A stretch of 64,000 nt of DNA from Mesorhizobium sp. B2-7-2 (GTDB lineage Bacteria > Pseudomonadota > Alphaproteobacteria > Rhizobiales > Rhizobiaceae): NCBI RefSeq assembly GCF_006440775.1, contig NZ_VFTZ01000008.1, positions 1 to 64,000 on the forward strand, read 5' to 3'. The number at the start of each line of letters is the position of its first letter. Position 1 is the first letter of the stretch. The notes under the pieces are model-generated. The model saw only the letters and a program-made list of their open reading frames with translations, was not told the DNA's origin and made no database searches. This document shows positions 44,569-53,623 of this stretch, piece after piece. The position numbers were made by a program, and so were the translations under genes.

Positions 44569-45364
44569 CCAATTGACCTCGAGCGACGCCCGCGACGACC
44601 TCGCTTTGCTGCGCGACGCCGCCCGCGAGGCCGGCGCCATCGCCATGGGCTATTTCGGCAAGAACCCGCAGGTGTGGATGAAGGGCGGCACCTCGCCGGT
44701 GAGCGAGGCCGATCATGCCGCCGATACCTACCTGCGCGAGACCTTGCTCCGGCTGCGTCCGGATTATGGCTGGCTGTCGGAGGAGACCGCCGATGACCAT
44801 GCCAGGCTGTCGGCCCGCCGCACCTTCGTGGTCGACCCGATCGACGGCACGCGCGGCTTTCTCGACGGCCTGCATTCCTGGTGCGTCAGCGTCGCCGTGG
44901 TCGAGAACGGGCGCTCGTTCGCCGGCGTGCTCGAATGCCCGGCCAAACGCGAGACCTATTGGGCGCTGCCGGGCGAGGGCGCCTATCTCAACGACAAGCG
45001 CATCTATGTGCGCCCGCTGGGCGAGAGCGTCGATATCGGCGGGCCCAAGCCGCTGGTCGACTTGATGCCGCCGGCATGGCAGGACAGACTGCGGCGGACG
45101 GCCTACATCCCTTCGCTTGCCTATAGGCTGGCGATGATCGCCGCCGGAAAGCTCGATGCGACCTTCGTCAAGCCGAGCGCGCATGACTGGGACATCGCCG
45201 CCGCCGACCTCATCCTTGCCGAGGCGGGCGGAGCATTGCTCGACCGCACCGGCAAGCCGCCGCGCTATGCCGGCGAGGTGATCAACCATGGCGCGCTCGC
45301 CGCGGGCAGCGGCGAACTGCTCGGCGTGCTCGCCAGGGTGATCGCGGGGATTGACCAAGGGTGA
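44555..45364 (+). CDS. Inositol monophosphatase/CysQ-like phosphatase
   Basis: 269-aa Mg-dependent, Li-sensitive-type phosphatase. Metal motif WLSEETAD and FVVDPIDGTRGFLDG (D94, D97), then HDWDIAAADLILAEAGGALL near the C-terminus. Family members hydrolyse inositol-1-P, or 3'-phosphoadenosine 5'-phosphate (CysQ). The start codon is TTG 44555, overlapping the end of pmbA with GAAGGG upstream; ATG 44642 would cut the fold. Substrate uncertain. Confidence 0.88.
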   Translation: MPALDQLTSSDARDDLALLRDAAREAGAIAMGYFGKNPQVWMKGGTSPVSEADHAADTYLRETLLRLRPDYGWLSEETADDHARLSARRTFVVDPIDGTRGFLDGLHSWCVSVAVVENGRSFAGVLECPAKRETYWALPGEGAYLNDKRIYVRPLGESVDIGGPKPLVDLMPPAWQDRLRRTAYIPSLAYRLAMIAAGKLDATFVKPSAHDWDIAAADLILAEAGGALLDRTGKPPRYAGEVINHGALAAGSGELLGVLARVIAGIDQG

Positions 45365-45439
45365 GTCGGCCCGCAGTTCCAAAATCGGCTGCTTTGGGCT
45401 AAACGTTTCACAAAACTCATGAATCTGCGAAGGATCGGC

Positions 45440-45685
45440 ATGGCCGTGGAAGACGGAAAGAAGCAGCTTTTGCACCTGGTGTTCGGTGGCGAGCTGAAAA
45501 AGCTGGGTGGAACCGAGTTTCGCGACCTGGACGCGCTCGACATTGTCGGCATCTATCCCGACTATCAATCGGCGCACGCCGCCTGGAAGGCGAAGGCGCA
45601 GGCAAGTGTCGACAATGCTCATATGCGCTATTTCGTTGTTCATCTGCACCGCTTGCTCGATCCAGAATCGAAGGTCGGCGGTTGA
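45440..45685 (+). CDS. DUF4170 domain protein
   Basis: 81 aa small cytoplasmic protein. AVEDGKKQLLHLVFGGELKK, DIVGIYPDYQSAHAAWKAKA and MRYFVVHLHRLLDPE are the DUF4170 pattern found upstream of lipid A genes in Rhizobiales. ATG 45440 is preferred over 45419 because AGGA precedes it at proper distance. Function unknown. Confidence 0.88.
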   Translation: MAVEDGKKQLLHLVFGGELKKLGGTEFRDLDALDIVGIYPDYQSAHAAWKAKAQASVDNAHMRYFVVHLHRLLDPESKVGG

Positions 45686-45690
45686 CGTCG

Positions 45691-46470
45691 ATGGAGCATG
45701 AAGCGGTGAAAGGGGCGACCCGGCCGCGCGCCGGCAGACGCGGCGGAACGCGCACGCTGTGGCGGCGCATCCGCGAGCCGTTGGCACAGTCGAGTTTCGT
45801 CAAGAACTTCATCGCCAGCCTGTTCGCCTGGTTCTTGCGGCTGATTCGGGTTACCAGCCCGCTCGTCGACGGCTCGACCCGAGTAGCCGGCGGGGCTTAT
45901 GCGCATCTTGAGCCGGGCATCATCGCGCTCTGGCACGGTCAGCATCTTTTGACCCCTGCCTATTACCCCGAGGGCCGGCCGCTGGTCGCCATGGTTTCGC
46001 GCAGCGCCGACGCCGAGCTCCAGGCGCTGATGATCGAGAAATTCGGCATCGAGGCGGTGCGCGGCTCCGGCGGCCGCAACAATTCGAGGCATTTGGACAA
46101 GGGCGGCGCCAAGGCCCTGATCGCGCTGAGGAAGGCGCTCGCCACCGGCAAGAACGTCGCCATGATCGCCGACATTCCGAATGGCACGCCGCGCGACGCT
46201 GGGCTTGGCATCGTTCTCCTGGCAAGGCTTTCCGGCCGGCCGATCCTGCCATCGGCCATCGCCACCAGCCGCCGCAAGGTGCTGGAGAAGAGCTGGGACA
46301 AGACCACAATCAACCTGCCGTTCGGCCGCTCCGCGGTCATCGTGGGCCAGCCTGTCTTCGTGCCCGCCGATGCCGATGACGCCGAGATGGAGCGCAAGCG
46401 CCAGGAGGTCACGGCCTCCCTCAACGCCGCGACGGCTGAGGCTTATCGCCTCGTGGACGGCGGCAAATGA
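45691..46470 (+). CDS. Lysophospholipid acyltransferase family protein (DUF374)
   Basis: DUF374 protein, 259 aa from ATG 45691 (TTG 45682 is an alternative). It has a membrane-proximal helix (NFIASLFAWFLRLIRVTS) and the acyltransferase pattern ALWHGQHLL and DKGGAKALIALRKAL, though the usual HxxxxD is changed. It lies before waaA and lpxK, so a role in lipid A or LPS acylation is likely, but the acyl donor is unknown. It overlaps waaA by four bases. Confidence 0.88.
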   Translation: MEHEAVKGATRPRAGRRGGTRTLWRRIREPLAQSSFVKNFIASLFAWFLRLIRVTSPLVDGSTRVAGGAYAHLEPGIIALWHGQHLLTPAYYPEGRPLVAMVSRSADAELQALMIEKFGIEAVRGSGGRNNSRHLDKGGAKALIALRKALATGKNVAMIADIPNGTPRDAGLGIVLLARLSGRPILPSAIATSRRKVLEKSWDKTTINLPFGRSAVIVGQPVFVPADADDAEMERKRQEVTASLNAATAEAYRLVDGGK

Positions 46471-47783
46471 GCGAGCGCTGGGCGCGTGCGGCCCTGACTG
46501 CCTATCGCTATGCGGGGGCGGTCGCCTATCCGCTGATCGGCCCCTATGTCGCCTGGCGCGCCTCGCGCGGCAAGGAGGATCGTGTCCGCCGCCGAGAACG
46601 CTATGGCGTCGCCGGCCGTCCCCGTCCGGAAGGGCCGGTGATCTGGATCCATGCCGCAAGCGTGGGCGAGACCATCGCGGTGGTGCCGCTGGTCGAGAGC
46701 ATCCTCGACTATGGCGTCAACATCGTCTTGACCACGGGCACGGTGACCTCGGCCAAGGTCGCCGAAGAGCGCCTCGGCAGCCGCATCATCCACCAATATG
46801 TGCCGCTCGATCTCAAGCCCGCGGTAAGCCGTTTTCTTGATCACTGGCGGCCGGAACTGGCGATCATCGCCGAATCGGAAATCTGGCCGATGACGATCCT
46901 GGAACTTGGCGCCCGCAACGTGCCGCAGGTTCTGGTCAACGGCCGGCTGTCGGACCGCTCCTTCATGTCCTGGAAGAAGCGCGCCGGCGTTGCCGAGGCG
47001 CTGTTCGAGAATCTTGCCCACGTCATTGCCCAGTCGGATGTCGACGGCGAGCGGTTCCGCGCGCTGGGCGCCCGGCCGGTCACCGTTTCCGGCAACCTCA
47101 AGGTCGACACCAACCCGCCGCCGGTCGACGAGCGGGCTTTGGCCACCCTGCAGCGCCAGATCGGCGAGCGCCCGACCTGGGCTGCGATCTCGACCCATGA
47201 CGGCGAGGAGGTCGTGGCCGCCGAGGTCCATGCCAGCCTGTACAAGCGTCATCACGGGCTCTTGACCATCATCGTGCCGCGTCACCCCGATCGCGCCGAT
47301 GCGCTGGCCGCGCAGATTTCCGGCATGGGCCTGTCCGTGGCAAGGCGCAGCAAGGGTGACCGCATCTCCCACGATACCGACATCCTGCTCGGCGATACGA
47401 TCGGCGAAATGGGCCTTTATCTGAGGCTGACCGAGATCGCTTTTGTCGGCCGCTCGCTGACTTCGCAGGGCGGCCAGAACCCGCTCGAGCCGGCGATGCT
47501 CGAAACCGCAGTGCTGGCCGGCCGTAACGTGCAGAATTTCCGCGAGGCCTATCAGCGCCTGCTCGACAGTGGCGGCGCCAAGCTGGTGCGCGACCGCGAC
47601 ATGCTGGCCGGCGCCGTCAATTTCCTTTTGACCAACGAAGCGGCGCGCCACGAGATGATGGCGGCGGGTGCCGCCACAGTCGACGAAATGCGCGGTGCGC
47701 TTGCCCGCACGCTGAAATCGCTCGAGCCCTATATCCAGCCTCTGGTCGTCAAGGCGCGCCTGAAAGGCGCAAACGGGCGCTAG
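46467..47783 (+). CDS. waaA: 3-deoxy-D-manno-octulosonic acid (Kdo) transferase
   Basis: Inner-membrane GT30 enzyme that adds Kdo to lipid IVA from CMP-Kdo. N-terminal membrane helix, then the WaaA motifs: IWIHAASVGETIAVVPLVES, RFLDHWRPELAIIAESEIWP, VLVNGRLSDRSFMSWKK, and RSLTSQGGQNPLEPAMLETA near the C-terminus. 438 aa. Its ATG overlaps the DUF374 stop. Confidence 0.95.
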   Translation: MSERWARAALTAYRYAGAVAYPLIGPYVAWRASRGKEDRVRRRERYGVAGRPRPEGPVIWIHAASVGETIAVVPLVESILDYGVNIVLTTGTVTSAKVAEERLGSRIIHQYVPLDLKPAVSRFLDHWRPELAIIAESEIWPMTILELGARNVPQVLVNGRLSDRSFMSWKKRAGVAEALFENLAHVIAQSDVDGERFRALGARPVTVSGNLKVDTNPPPVDERALATLQRQIGERPTWAAISTHDGEEVVAAEVHASLYKRHHGLLTIIVPRHPDRADALAAQISGMGLSVARRSKGDRISHDTDILLGDTIGEMGLYLRLTEIAFVGRSLTSQGGQNPLEPAMLETAVLAGRNVQNFREAYQRLLDSGGAKLVRDRDMLAGAVNFLLTNEAARHEMMAAGAATVDEMRGALARTLKSLEPYIQPLVVKARLKGANGR

Positions 47784-47835
47784 ATCATGACCCCAGAAAT
47801 CGGATCCGATTTTTGGAAAAGTCGATGCGCGAAGC
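47784..47835. repeat. Small Rhizobiales-type intergenic palindrome
   Basis: ATCATGACCCCAGAAATCGG followed by ATCCGATTTTTGG, an imperfect dyad that looks like a repeated intergenic element of rhizobial genomes. It separates waaA and lpxK. Only this copy is seen in the window. Confidence 0.5.
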
Positions 47836-47857
47836 CGAGACGCATGGGGCAGGCGCG

Positions 47858-48886
47858 ATGACCAGCGAAGCGCCACCCTTCTGGTGGGAAAAGCCGGACT
47901 GGCGCGTGCTTGCGCTGTCGCCCGCATCGGCGATCTATGGACTGGTCGCCGGCCGCCGCATGCGCCACGCGCCGCGCGAGAAGGTCGCAGCGCCGGTCCT
48001 GTGCGTCGGCAACCTTACCGTCGGCGGCAGCGGCAAGACACCGGTCGCCATCGCTTTGGCCAGGCAGGCCAGACGAATGCAGCTCACGCCAGGCTTCCTG
48101 TCGCGCGGCCATGGCGGCTCGTTCGCCGAGCCGCATGTCGTCGATGCGCATCACGACGCCGCCAAGCATGTCGGTGACGAGCCGCTGCTCCTGGCCGAAC
48201 ATGCGCCCGTCGCGGTGACGGCGAACCGCGCCGCCGGCGCGAAGCTGCTCATCGAAGGACATGGCTGCGATTTCCTGATCATGGATGATGGGTTCCAGTC
48301 GGCGCGCATCCATATCGACTATGCGCTGGTCGTGGTCGACGCCCGCTTCGGCATCGGCAACGGCCGCGTCATCCCGGGCGGGCCGCTCCGCGCCAAGGTC
48401 GTCGACCAGCTGGTCTTCACCAGCGGCTTGCTGAAGATGGGCGAGGGGGCCGCCGCCGACGGCGTCGTGCGCCAGGCGGCGCGCGCCGGCCGGCCGATCT
48501 TCCTGGCGCATGTCGAGCCGGCCGACCCGTCGCGCTTCGCAGGTGGCCGCTTCCTTGCCTTCGCCGGCATCGGCCATCCGGAGAAATTCTTCGACACGGT
48601 GCGTGGCGCGGGCGGCGAAGTCGCGCTGTCGCGCGCCTTTCCGGACCATCATTTCTACGCCCAGGATGAGCTTGCCGATCTCCTGACGCTTGCCCGGCAA
48701 GAGGGGCTGCGGCTTGTCACCACGGCAAAGGACGCAGCACGGCTGCGCCACGGCGAGACGCCTGCCGGTTTCCTCGCCCAGTTGGACGTGCTCGATATCG
48801 AGGCCGTCTTCGAGCTCGGTCATGTGCCCGAACGCATCATCGACGAGACGCTCGACGCCTGGCGGCAGCGCAAGATGCGGGGCTGA
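47858..48886 (+). CDS. lpxK: Tetraacyldisaccharide 4'-kinase
   Basis: Membrane-associated kinase that phosphorylates the 4' position of lipid A precursor. The P-loop is GNLTVGGSGKTP (51-62), followed by SRGHGGS and FLIMDDGFQSARIHID, and an IPGGPLRAK motif. ATG 47858 (TSEAPPFWWEKPDWR) is the usual start; the longer frame to 47813 is in the repeat. 342 aa. Confidence 0.95.
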   Translation: MTSEAPPFWWEKPDWRVLALSPASAIYGLVAGRRMRHAPREKVAAPVLCVGNLTVGGSGKTPVAIALARQARRMQLTPGFLSRGHGGSFAEPHVVDAHHDAAKHVGDEPLLLAEHAPVAVTANRAAGAKLLIEGHGCDFLIMDDGFQSARIHIDYALVVVDARFGIGNGRVIPGGPLRAKVVDQLVFTSGLLKMGEGAAADGVVRQAARAGRPIFLAHVEPADPSRFAGGRFLAFAGIGHPEKFFDTVRGAGGEVALSRAFPDHHFYAQDELADLLTLARQEGLRLVTTAKDAARLRHGETPAGFLAQLDVLDIEAVFELGHVPERIIDETLDAWRQRKMRG

Positions 48887-48926
48887 GCTTCGAGCTTGAT
48901 GAGGGGAGGCGAACAAGTGGCTACGG

Positions 48927-49811
48927 CTATCCTGCGCGCCGCATCGCCTGCAGGATCGCCTCGTCGCGCTCGACATTGAGCTTGCTTTCGAAGTCGAAAT
49001 GCCAATCCCTGTCGCGCAGCGCGGAAGTCGAGGCGTCGCCGCGCCGGATTTTCTGGTCGAGGTCGGAAAGCGATCGCGACCAATAGTGATTGATCCTCAG
49101 GATATCGAACTGGGGAGGCATGCCGGGCACGATGGTCCGTCGACGGGTGTCCATCCCCTCACCGGACAGGAATTTCGACTGATGGACACCCACCCTGTAG
49201 ACCATGCGCGGGTTGAGGATTGTCTTGACCGTCGTGATGTCCGGCCCGGCTCGCATCGTATAGGCCTCGACCACCGGCCGTTCCGGTCGATCGACCTGGC
49301 CGGAGGAGCCATAGAAAGCTTGCCAGACGCAAACGCCTGGCAGGTCGCGATAATCCTTCAGAACCGAGGCTACGTCACATCCGTCGGGCGCGAAAAGAAA
49401 CTCATCGATGTCGAAGAATCCGATCCACAACGCTTCGCGCCAGCGCCTGCGGATACAGTCCCCATAAGCCGACAACTGCCCCACCGGCCGCGGCCAGTCG
49501 ACCAGCGTAACCAGGCCCTCCTGGATGAACGGGTTCAATACGGCTTTGAAGTCGTCGGTCGAGAAGTTGTTGTAGAGATAGAAATGCTCGAATCCCACAT
49601 TCTGATGGAACCTGATCCATTCGGCCAGGAACGGCGCTTCCTCGCGGAAGATGGCGCAGGCCGTCAGCTTGAATCGGGGCGCCCTCGACACCGCCCGATC
49701 GCGCCGTCTCGCACGCATGACAAGCGGCATGCGAAGAAGTGTCTTGAGAGATTTCCTGAAGTTTTTCAATGTAGTACCCTGAGCGGTCGAGCTTGGCTGC
49801 CAAGGCGCCAT
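48927..49811 (-). CDS. Glycosyltransferase family 92-like protein
   Basis: 294 aa from ATG 49811. Core motifs FKLTACAIFREEAPFLAEWI, GFEHFYLYNNFSTDDF, and WIGFFDIDEFLF (DxD metal ligand), and RINHYWSRSLSDLDQKI, fit GT92/DUF23-type transferases. The start is uncertain; the upstream frame to 49871 overlaps the next gene, so is less likely. Acceptor unknown. Confidence 0.82.
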   Translation of the reverse strand: MAPWQPSSTAQGTTLKNFRKSLKTLLRMPLVMRARRRDRAVSRAPRFKLTACAIFREEAPFLAEWIRFHQNVGFEHFYLYNNFSTDDFKAVLNPFIQEGLVTLVDWPRPVGQLSAYGDCIRRRWREALWIGFFDIDEFLFAPDGCDVASVLKDYRDLPGVCVWQAFYGSSGQVDRPERPVVEAYTMRAGPDITTVKTILNPRMVYRVGVHQSKFLSGEGMDTRRRTIVPGMPPQFDILRINHYWSRSLSDLDQKIRRGDASTSALRDRDWHFDFESKLNVERDEAILQAMRRAG

Positions 49812-49824
49812 GGGCTCGCAAGGG

Positions 49825-50058
49825 TTATCCCCGCTTGCGCAATTCCGGGTGCATCTCGATCTCGCGGGCAAGCGACACCGCAGCGTTCACATAGGGCTCC
49901 TGCCGGGCGACGCTCCAATATTTGAGCTCGTCGAGCGGAATGTTCTCGCCCGTCACTGCACAGCGCACGAAAGAGCCCGGACTGGTGACTTGGAAGTCGC
50001 CGTCGAGATAACGGATCCGGGCTTCCCTGCCGCCCGGGCCTTCGAAACGGTTCATCAT
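49825..50058 (-). CDS. DUF2093 domain protein
   Basis: 77-aa protein with the DUF2093 pattern: GREARIRYLDGDFQVTSPGS, FVRCAVTGENIPLDELKYWS and VARQEPYVNAAVSLARE. The start is taken as ATG 50058 (MMNRFEGPGG) as in family members, although no good ribosome site is seen; the frame extends to 50277. Function unknown; common in Rhizobiales. Confidence 0.83.
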   Translation of the reverse strand: MMNRFEGPGGREARIRYLDGDFQVTSPGSFVRCAVTGENIPLDELKYWSVARQEPYVNAAVSLAREIEMHPELRKRG

Positions 50059-50173
50059 GAAAGGACGCTGCAGTTCATCGGGTTTCAATCGCCATAAATC
50101 GTAAGCAACGTCAAGCTTGACGCAATGCTCATCCGGTATGGCTGCAGCGACAAATGGTTCCCGGAGCCCCGGC

Positions 50174-50776
50174 ATGGACATCACTCCGACCCGCTTGAAC
50201 ACGCTGATCAATGAGGCGCTCACCCCGCAGGCGGTGCCATCGCCGAAGGCCAATCCGGCGACGGCGGCTTTGATCAAGACGCTGGTCCAGCCGCCGGTGC
50301 CATCAATGGTGCAGGCGGCGCAAATCGCGGCCCAGTCGCTGCCAAGCGCGCTGCCGCGCCCTGCCGCCCAGGCATCGCCACGCCTGTCGTCCTCCGAGGT
50401 CGAGGACGCTTACCGGGCCGTCATGGAGCCCGATGCCGCCTCAGGCGATGCGCCGGCAAGACCTTCGACAGGCAGGGCGGCGACGGATACAGATCAGGCA
50501 CCGCGCGGCTTCGCCCCGCCACCGGCAGCGGTCATCGACACCACGCCGAGCCCCGCGGTCACTCCGCCATTGTCCACATTTTCGCCGACCGTCGCTTCCG
50601 CCACGATGCTGGTCGCGGCCAATGCCAATGCACCGCAGCCTCGCGGCGCCGCGGTTCGTCCGGCTGGTCACGCGCCGCGATCCGATTCTGTTGCGGTATC
50701 GCTCTGGACAATTTCGGTCGTCACGGCAATCGTCTCGGCCGTGACCGCCACCATCATGGTTCTGTTGCTTCGATAA
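50174..50776 (+). CDS. Hypothetical tail-anchored protein
   Basis: 200 aa from ATG 50174, divergent from DUF2093. Rich in Ala, Pro and Thr and probably disordered for the first 170 residues, then ends with one hydrophobic helix (LWTISVVTAIVSAVTATIMV, then LLLR), the layout of a tail-anchored membrane protein. No known family was recognised. Its last base is six before the stop of the LysR gene on the other strand. Confidence 0.65.
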   Translation: MDITPTRLNTLINEALTPQAVPSPKANPATAALIKTLVQPPVPSMVQAAQIAAQSLPSALPRPAAQASPRLSSSEVEDAYRAVMEPDAASGDAPARPSTGRAATDTDQAPRGFAPPPAAVIDTTPSPAVTPPLSTFSPTVASATMLVAANANAPQPRGAAVRPAGHAPRSDSVAVSLWTISVVTAIVSAVTATIMVLLLR

Positions 50777-50782
50777 GCCCGC

Positions 50783-51709
50783 TCAGACGCCGTCCTGAAG
50801 GAAAGCCTCGAGCTTTTCCGGAGCAAGCCCAGCCTGTTCGGCAATGCGCCTGGCAAGGTCCGCCGCCGCCGCGCGCGGCCGGCCGACCGGGCGGTCCATC
50901 CAATAAGACACCGGATTGAGCGCAGAGCGCTCGTCGACGGCAACGATGCGGCCGGATTGGAGCTGGTCTGCCGTCAGCGGCGGCCGCGCCAGCGCGATGC
51001 CCAACCCATGCGCGGCCGCATCGAGCACCAGATTATAGTCCTCGAAACGCCGGTCCTGCGGACGCGGGCGATAGTCCATGTCCTGCGCCGCGAGCCAGGC
51101 GCGCCAGGCGGACGCGTCGGAATCGTTGATCAGCGGGAATTTCAGCAGCCGGGCAGGATCGCCTTGTCCGATCTCCTTCGCCAGCTCCGGCGAGGCGATC
51201 GGGAAAATATGCTCCTCGAACAGCTGTACCGAGACGCGGCCCGGAATGCGGCCGCGCCCGCAGCGCACCGAAAGGTCGATGCCTTCGTCGGCAAGATCGG
51301 CCTGGCGGTTGTCGACGTCGAGCACGATGCGCAGCTTGGTCGGATGGTTCTCCAGCGCGGCCATGCGCGGCATTAGCCATAGCCCGCTCACCGACGGGAT
51401 CGAGGCCAGCCGCACCACGGCGGTGCCGCGCGGCTCGACCCAGCGGTCGGAGTTGAACGAGATCAGCGCGAAGGCCTCGGCGGTCCTCAAATGCAGCCGG
51501 TTGCCCTCGATCGTCAGCGTCACGCCACGCGCGTTGCGCTCGAACACTTTCAAGCCAAGCCAGTCCTCCAGCTTGGCGATCTGGCGGCTTACCGCGCCAT
51601 GGGTGAGGTTGAGTTTTTCAGCCGCCGCGGAAAAACTACCCATGCGCGCCGCCGCATCGAAGGCACGCAGGGTTTCAAGCGGCAGTATCTGGTCAGAGCT
51701 GTGATCCAT
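50783..51709 (-). CDS. LysR-family transcriptional regulator (GcvA-like)
   Basis: 308 aa with N-terminal HTH ETLRAFDAAARMGSFSAAAE and NLTHGAVSRQIAKLEDWL, followed by the substrate-binding domain. ATG 51709 was chosen; the long frame upstream is antisense to the exporter gene. It is divergent from an EamA exporter and overlaps an operator palindrome at its start codon (51697-51719). Effector unknown. Confidence 0.9.
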   Translation of the reverse strand: MDHSSDQILPLETLRAFDAAARMGSFSAAAEKLNLTHGAVSRQIAKLEDWLGLKVFERNARGVTLTIEGNRLHLRTAEAFALISFNSDRWVEPRGTAVVRLASIPSVSGLWLMPRMAALENHPTKLRIVLDVDNRQADLADEGIDLSVRCGRGRIPGRVSVQLFEEHIFPIASPELAKEIGQGDPARLLKFPLINDSDASAWRAWLAAQDMDYRPRPQDRRFEDYNLVLDAAAHGLGIALARPPLTADQLQSGRIVAVDERSALNPVSYWMDRPVGRPRAAAADLARRIAEQAGLAPEKLEAFLQDGV

Positions 51710-51719
51710 GGTCACAGCT
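51697..51719. promoter_or_regulatory. Dyad overlapping LysR start codon
   Basis: Perfect 8-bp arms AGCTGTGA/TCACAGCT around seven bases (TCCATGG), with the regulator's own ATG inside the spacer. LysR-type regulators bind interrupted dyads at their own promoters; position over the start codon suggests autorepression. Confidence 0.6.
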
Positions 51720-51799
51720 GACCCTCGAATTGGTCGTTTGTCAATCGGCCGGCAATAGCGTTTTCTGCATCCATGACGCAGAAGGACGAGGCTACGGCA

Positions 51800-52693
51800 A
51801 TGAGCGCTTACACCGGCACGTTGAATGAGACACAGCGCATGGACACCGCCGCAGCGATCGCGGTGACGCTGACGGTTATCGGCTGGGCCTCCGCTTTCCC
51901 GGCGATCCGCGCCGGCCTTGCCGCCTTCCAGCCGCTGGAGCTCGGCGCGCTGCGCTTTGCCATCGCGGCGGTTCCGGCCGCCATCTTCCTCGCGGTGAAG
52001 CGCCCGGCACTGCCCCGGGTGGGCGAGCTGTGGCGCTTCGGCTTCGGCGGCGCCATCTTTGTCGCGCTCTACACGGCCATGCTCAATTTCGGCGAGCTGA
52101 CCGTCTCGGCGGGCGCGGCCGGCTTCATCATCAATGTCAGCCCGATCTTCACCGCCATCATGGCGATGGCGCTGCTCGGCGAGCGCTTCTCGCGTCTGGC
52201 GTGGCTCGGCACGGTCATTTCCTTCGCCGGCATCGGCATCATCGCGGTGGCCGACGGGCACGGCCTTCATTTCAACGCCGGCGCGCTGCTGGTGCTGGGC
52301 TCCGCGCTCTGCTCCGCCGTCAACACCATTGTGCAAAAGCCGCTCTTTGCTCGCCATCATCCGCTGACTATTTCCGCTTCCAACATGGTGCTCGGCGCGC
52401 TCTGCCTGTCACCCTTCCTGCCCGAGGCTTTTTCGCAGGCAGCGGTCGCCGACACCGCCGGTCTTGGCGCCGTCATCTATCTCGGCATCGTGCCCTCGTT
52501 GATCGCCTATGCCGCCTGGGCGACCGCGCTGTCGCGCCTGCCTGCCGCGCGCGCCTCGAACTTCCTCTACCTCGTCTCGCCGACCTCCGCCTTGATCGGC
52601 TTCTTCTGGCTAGGCGAAGTGCCGTCGCTGCTCGGCATCCTGGGCGGCGCGCTGGCGCTGGGTGGCGTGATCGTGGTCAATTTGAAGCGTTAG
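51800..52693 (+). CDS. EamA/DMT-family exporter
   Basis: 297-aa permease with ten hydrophobic segments and two EamA repeats (e.g. GWASAFPAIRAGLAAFQP in the first and ASNFLYLVSPTSALIGFFWL in the second). ATG 51800 has AAGGACGAGG upstream, ATG 51773 has none. It is divergent from the LysR gene and probably controlled by it; the substrate is likely an amino acid or metabolite. Confidence 0.9.
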   Translation: MSAYTGTLNETQRMDTAAAIAVTLTVIGWASAFPAIRAGLAAFQPLELGALRFAIAAVPAAIFLAVKRPALPRVGELWRFGFGGAIFVALYTAMLNFGELTVSAGAAGFIINVSPIFTAIMAMALLGERFSRLAWLGTVISFAGIGIIAVADGHGLHFNAGALLVLGSALCSAVNTIVQKPLFARHHPLTISASNMVLGALCLSPFLPEAFSQAAVADTAGLGAVIYLGIVPSLIAYAAWATALSRLPAARASNFLYLVSPTSALIGFFWLGEVPSLLGILGGALALGGVIVVNLKR

Positions 52694-52812
52694 GTCAAAA
52701 GTTTACGGCCGTTTCCGGACTCGAACTGAAAAGTTGAATGCGGCTACCGGCTGCCCCTGTGACGCAGGCGCAAGGCAAGCTATCCTGACCCGCCTTGACG
52801 GAGGGGATAGGG

Positions 52813-53571
52813 GTGGGAAGAGGGTTCATTGCCGCGGTTGGCTGCTTGCTGCTGCTAGGCCAAAAAGCGTTCGCGGGTTGGTATCAGGTGGAGAACTACG
52901 AAGGCTCCATCGGACCGAACCCGGTTCACGTCTCCCTGCAGCGCTATGCCAGCTTCGGCAGCGGCATCAGTGTCGAGGGAAGCTATTTCTACGACTCCAG
53001 GCAAAACCCAATCGCGATCTACGGCAAGGCGGAAGGCTCAAAGCTTACGCTGTGCGAAATCGCGGACGACCGGGAATTTCAACGCGTCCTCGTCATGGGG
53101 TCCAAAACACCCGTCGGCACCACGGGATGCCCTTTCTCTCTCGAGATCAATGACAGCGGCGCGGCGGGAAGCTGGAGCGAAGGCGTGGACAAATTTCCCG
53201 TTACGCTCAGGAAGGTCGCGAGTCTCGACGATACAGGCGACCTGAAGATCGACGGGACCGTGGAAATTCCCTTTTGGGCTGAGACGACCCGCGACAGATT
53301 TGCGGGGATTTACACGAAGTCCGACGCTGGCATCTGCATGACGAAAATGCAGGTGATCAACAAGAAGAAAAAGAAGGCCGTTCAGGAGATCGGCTTCGAC
53401 GATGAGGACTGCAATGCCGGTATGTCGACGACGCCCATTTATATGAACGTGCAAAAATGGGTGGAGGGAGGCAAGGTCATCATTTCGGTGGATTTTGGAG
53501 GCGGCAAATTCGCAGGCGCGAATGACTATGTCCTCAACCCGAAGACAAGAAAATACCACCTCAAGAAATGA
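52813..53571 (+). CDS. Hypothetical secreted protein
   Basis: 252 aa from GTG 52813, chosen because GGAGGGG lies eight bases upstream. Signal peptide GFIAAVGCLLLLGQKAFA-G. The mature protein contains Lys-rich KKKKK and paired cysteines (LCEIADD, GCPFSLE, GICMTK, EDCNAG). No family was recognised. It lies between the exporter and the mutL gene. Confidence 0.7.
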   Translation: MGRGFIAAVGCLLLLGQKAFAGWYQVENYEGSIGPNPVHVSLQRYASFGSGISVEGSYFYDSRQNPIAIYGKAEGSKLTLCEIADDREFQRVLVMGSKTPVGTTGCPFSLEINDSGAAGSWSEGVDKFPVTLRKVASLDDTGDLKIDGTVEIPFWAETTRDRFAGIYTKSDAGICMTKMQVINKKKKKAVQEIGFDDEDCNAGMSTTPIYMNVQKWVEGGKVIISVDFGGGKFAGANDYVLNPKTRKYHLKK

Positions 53572-53623
53572 TATTCAGTGAATGGCGCCAACACTGCTGT
53601 TGCGCAACGAGCCAGGCGCACGC

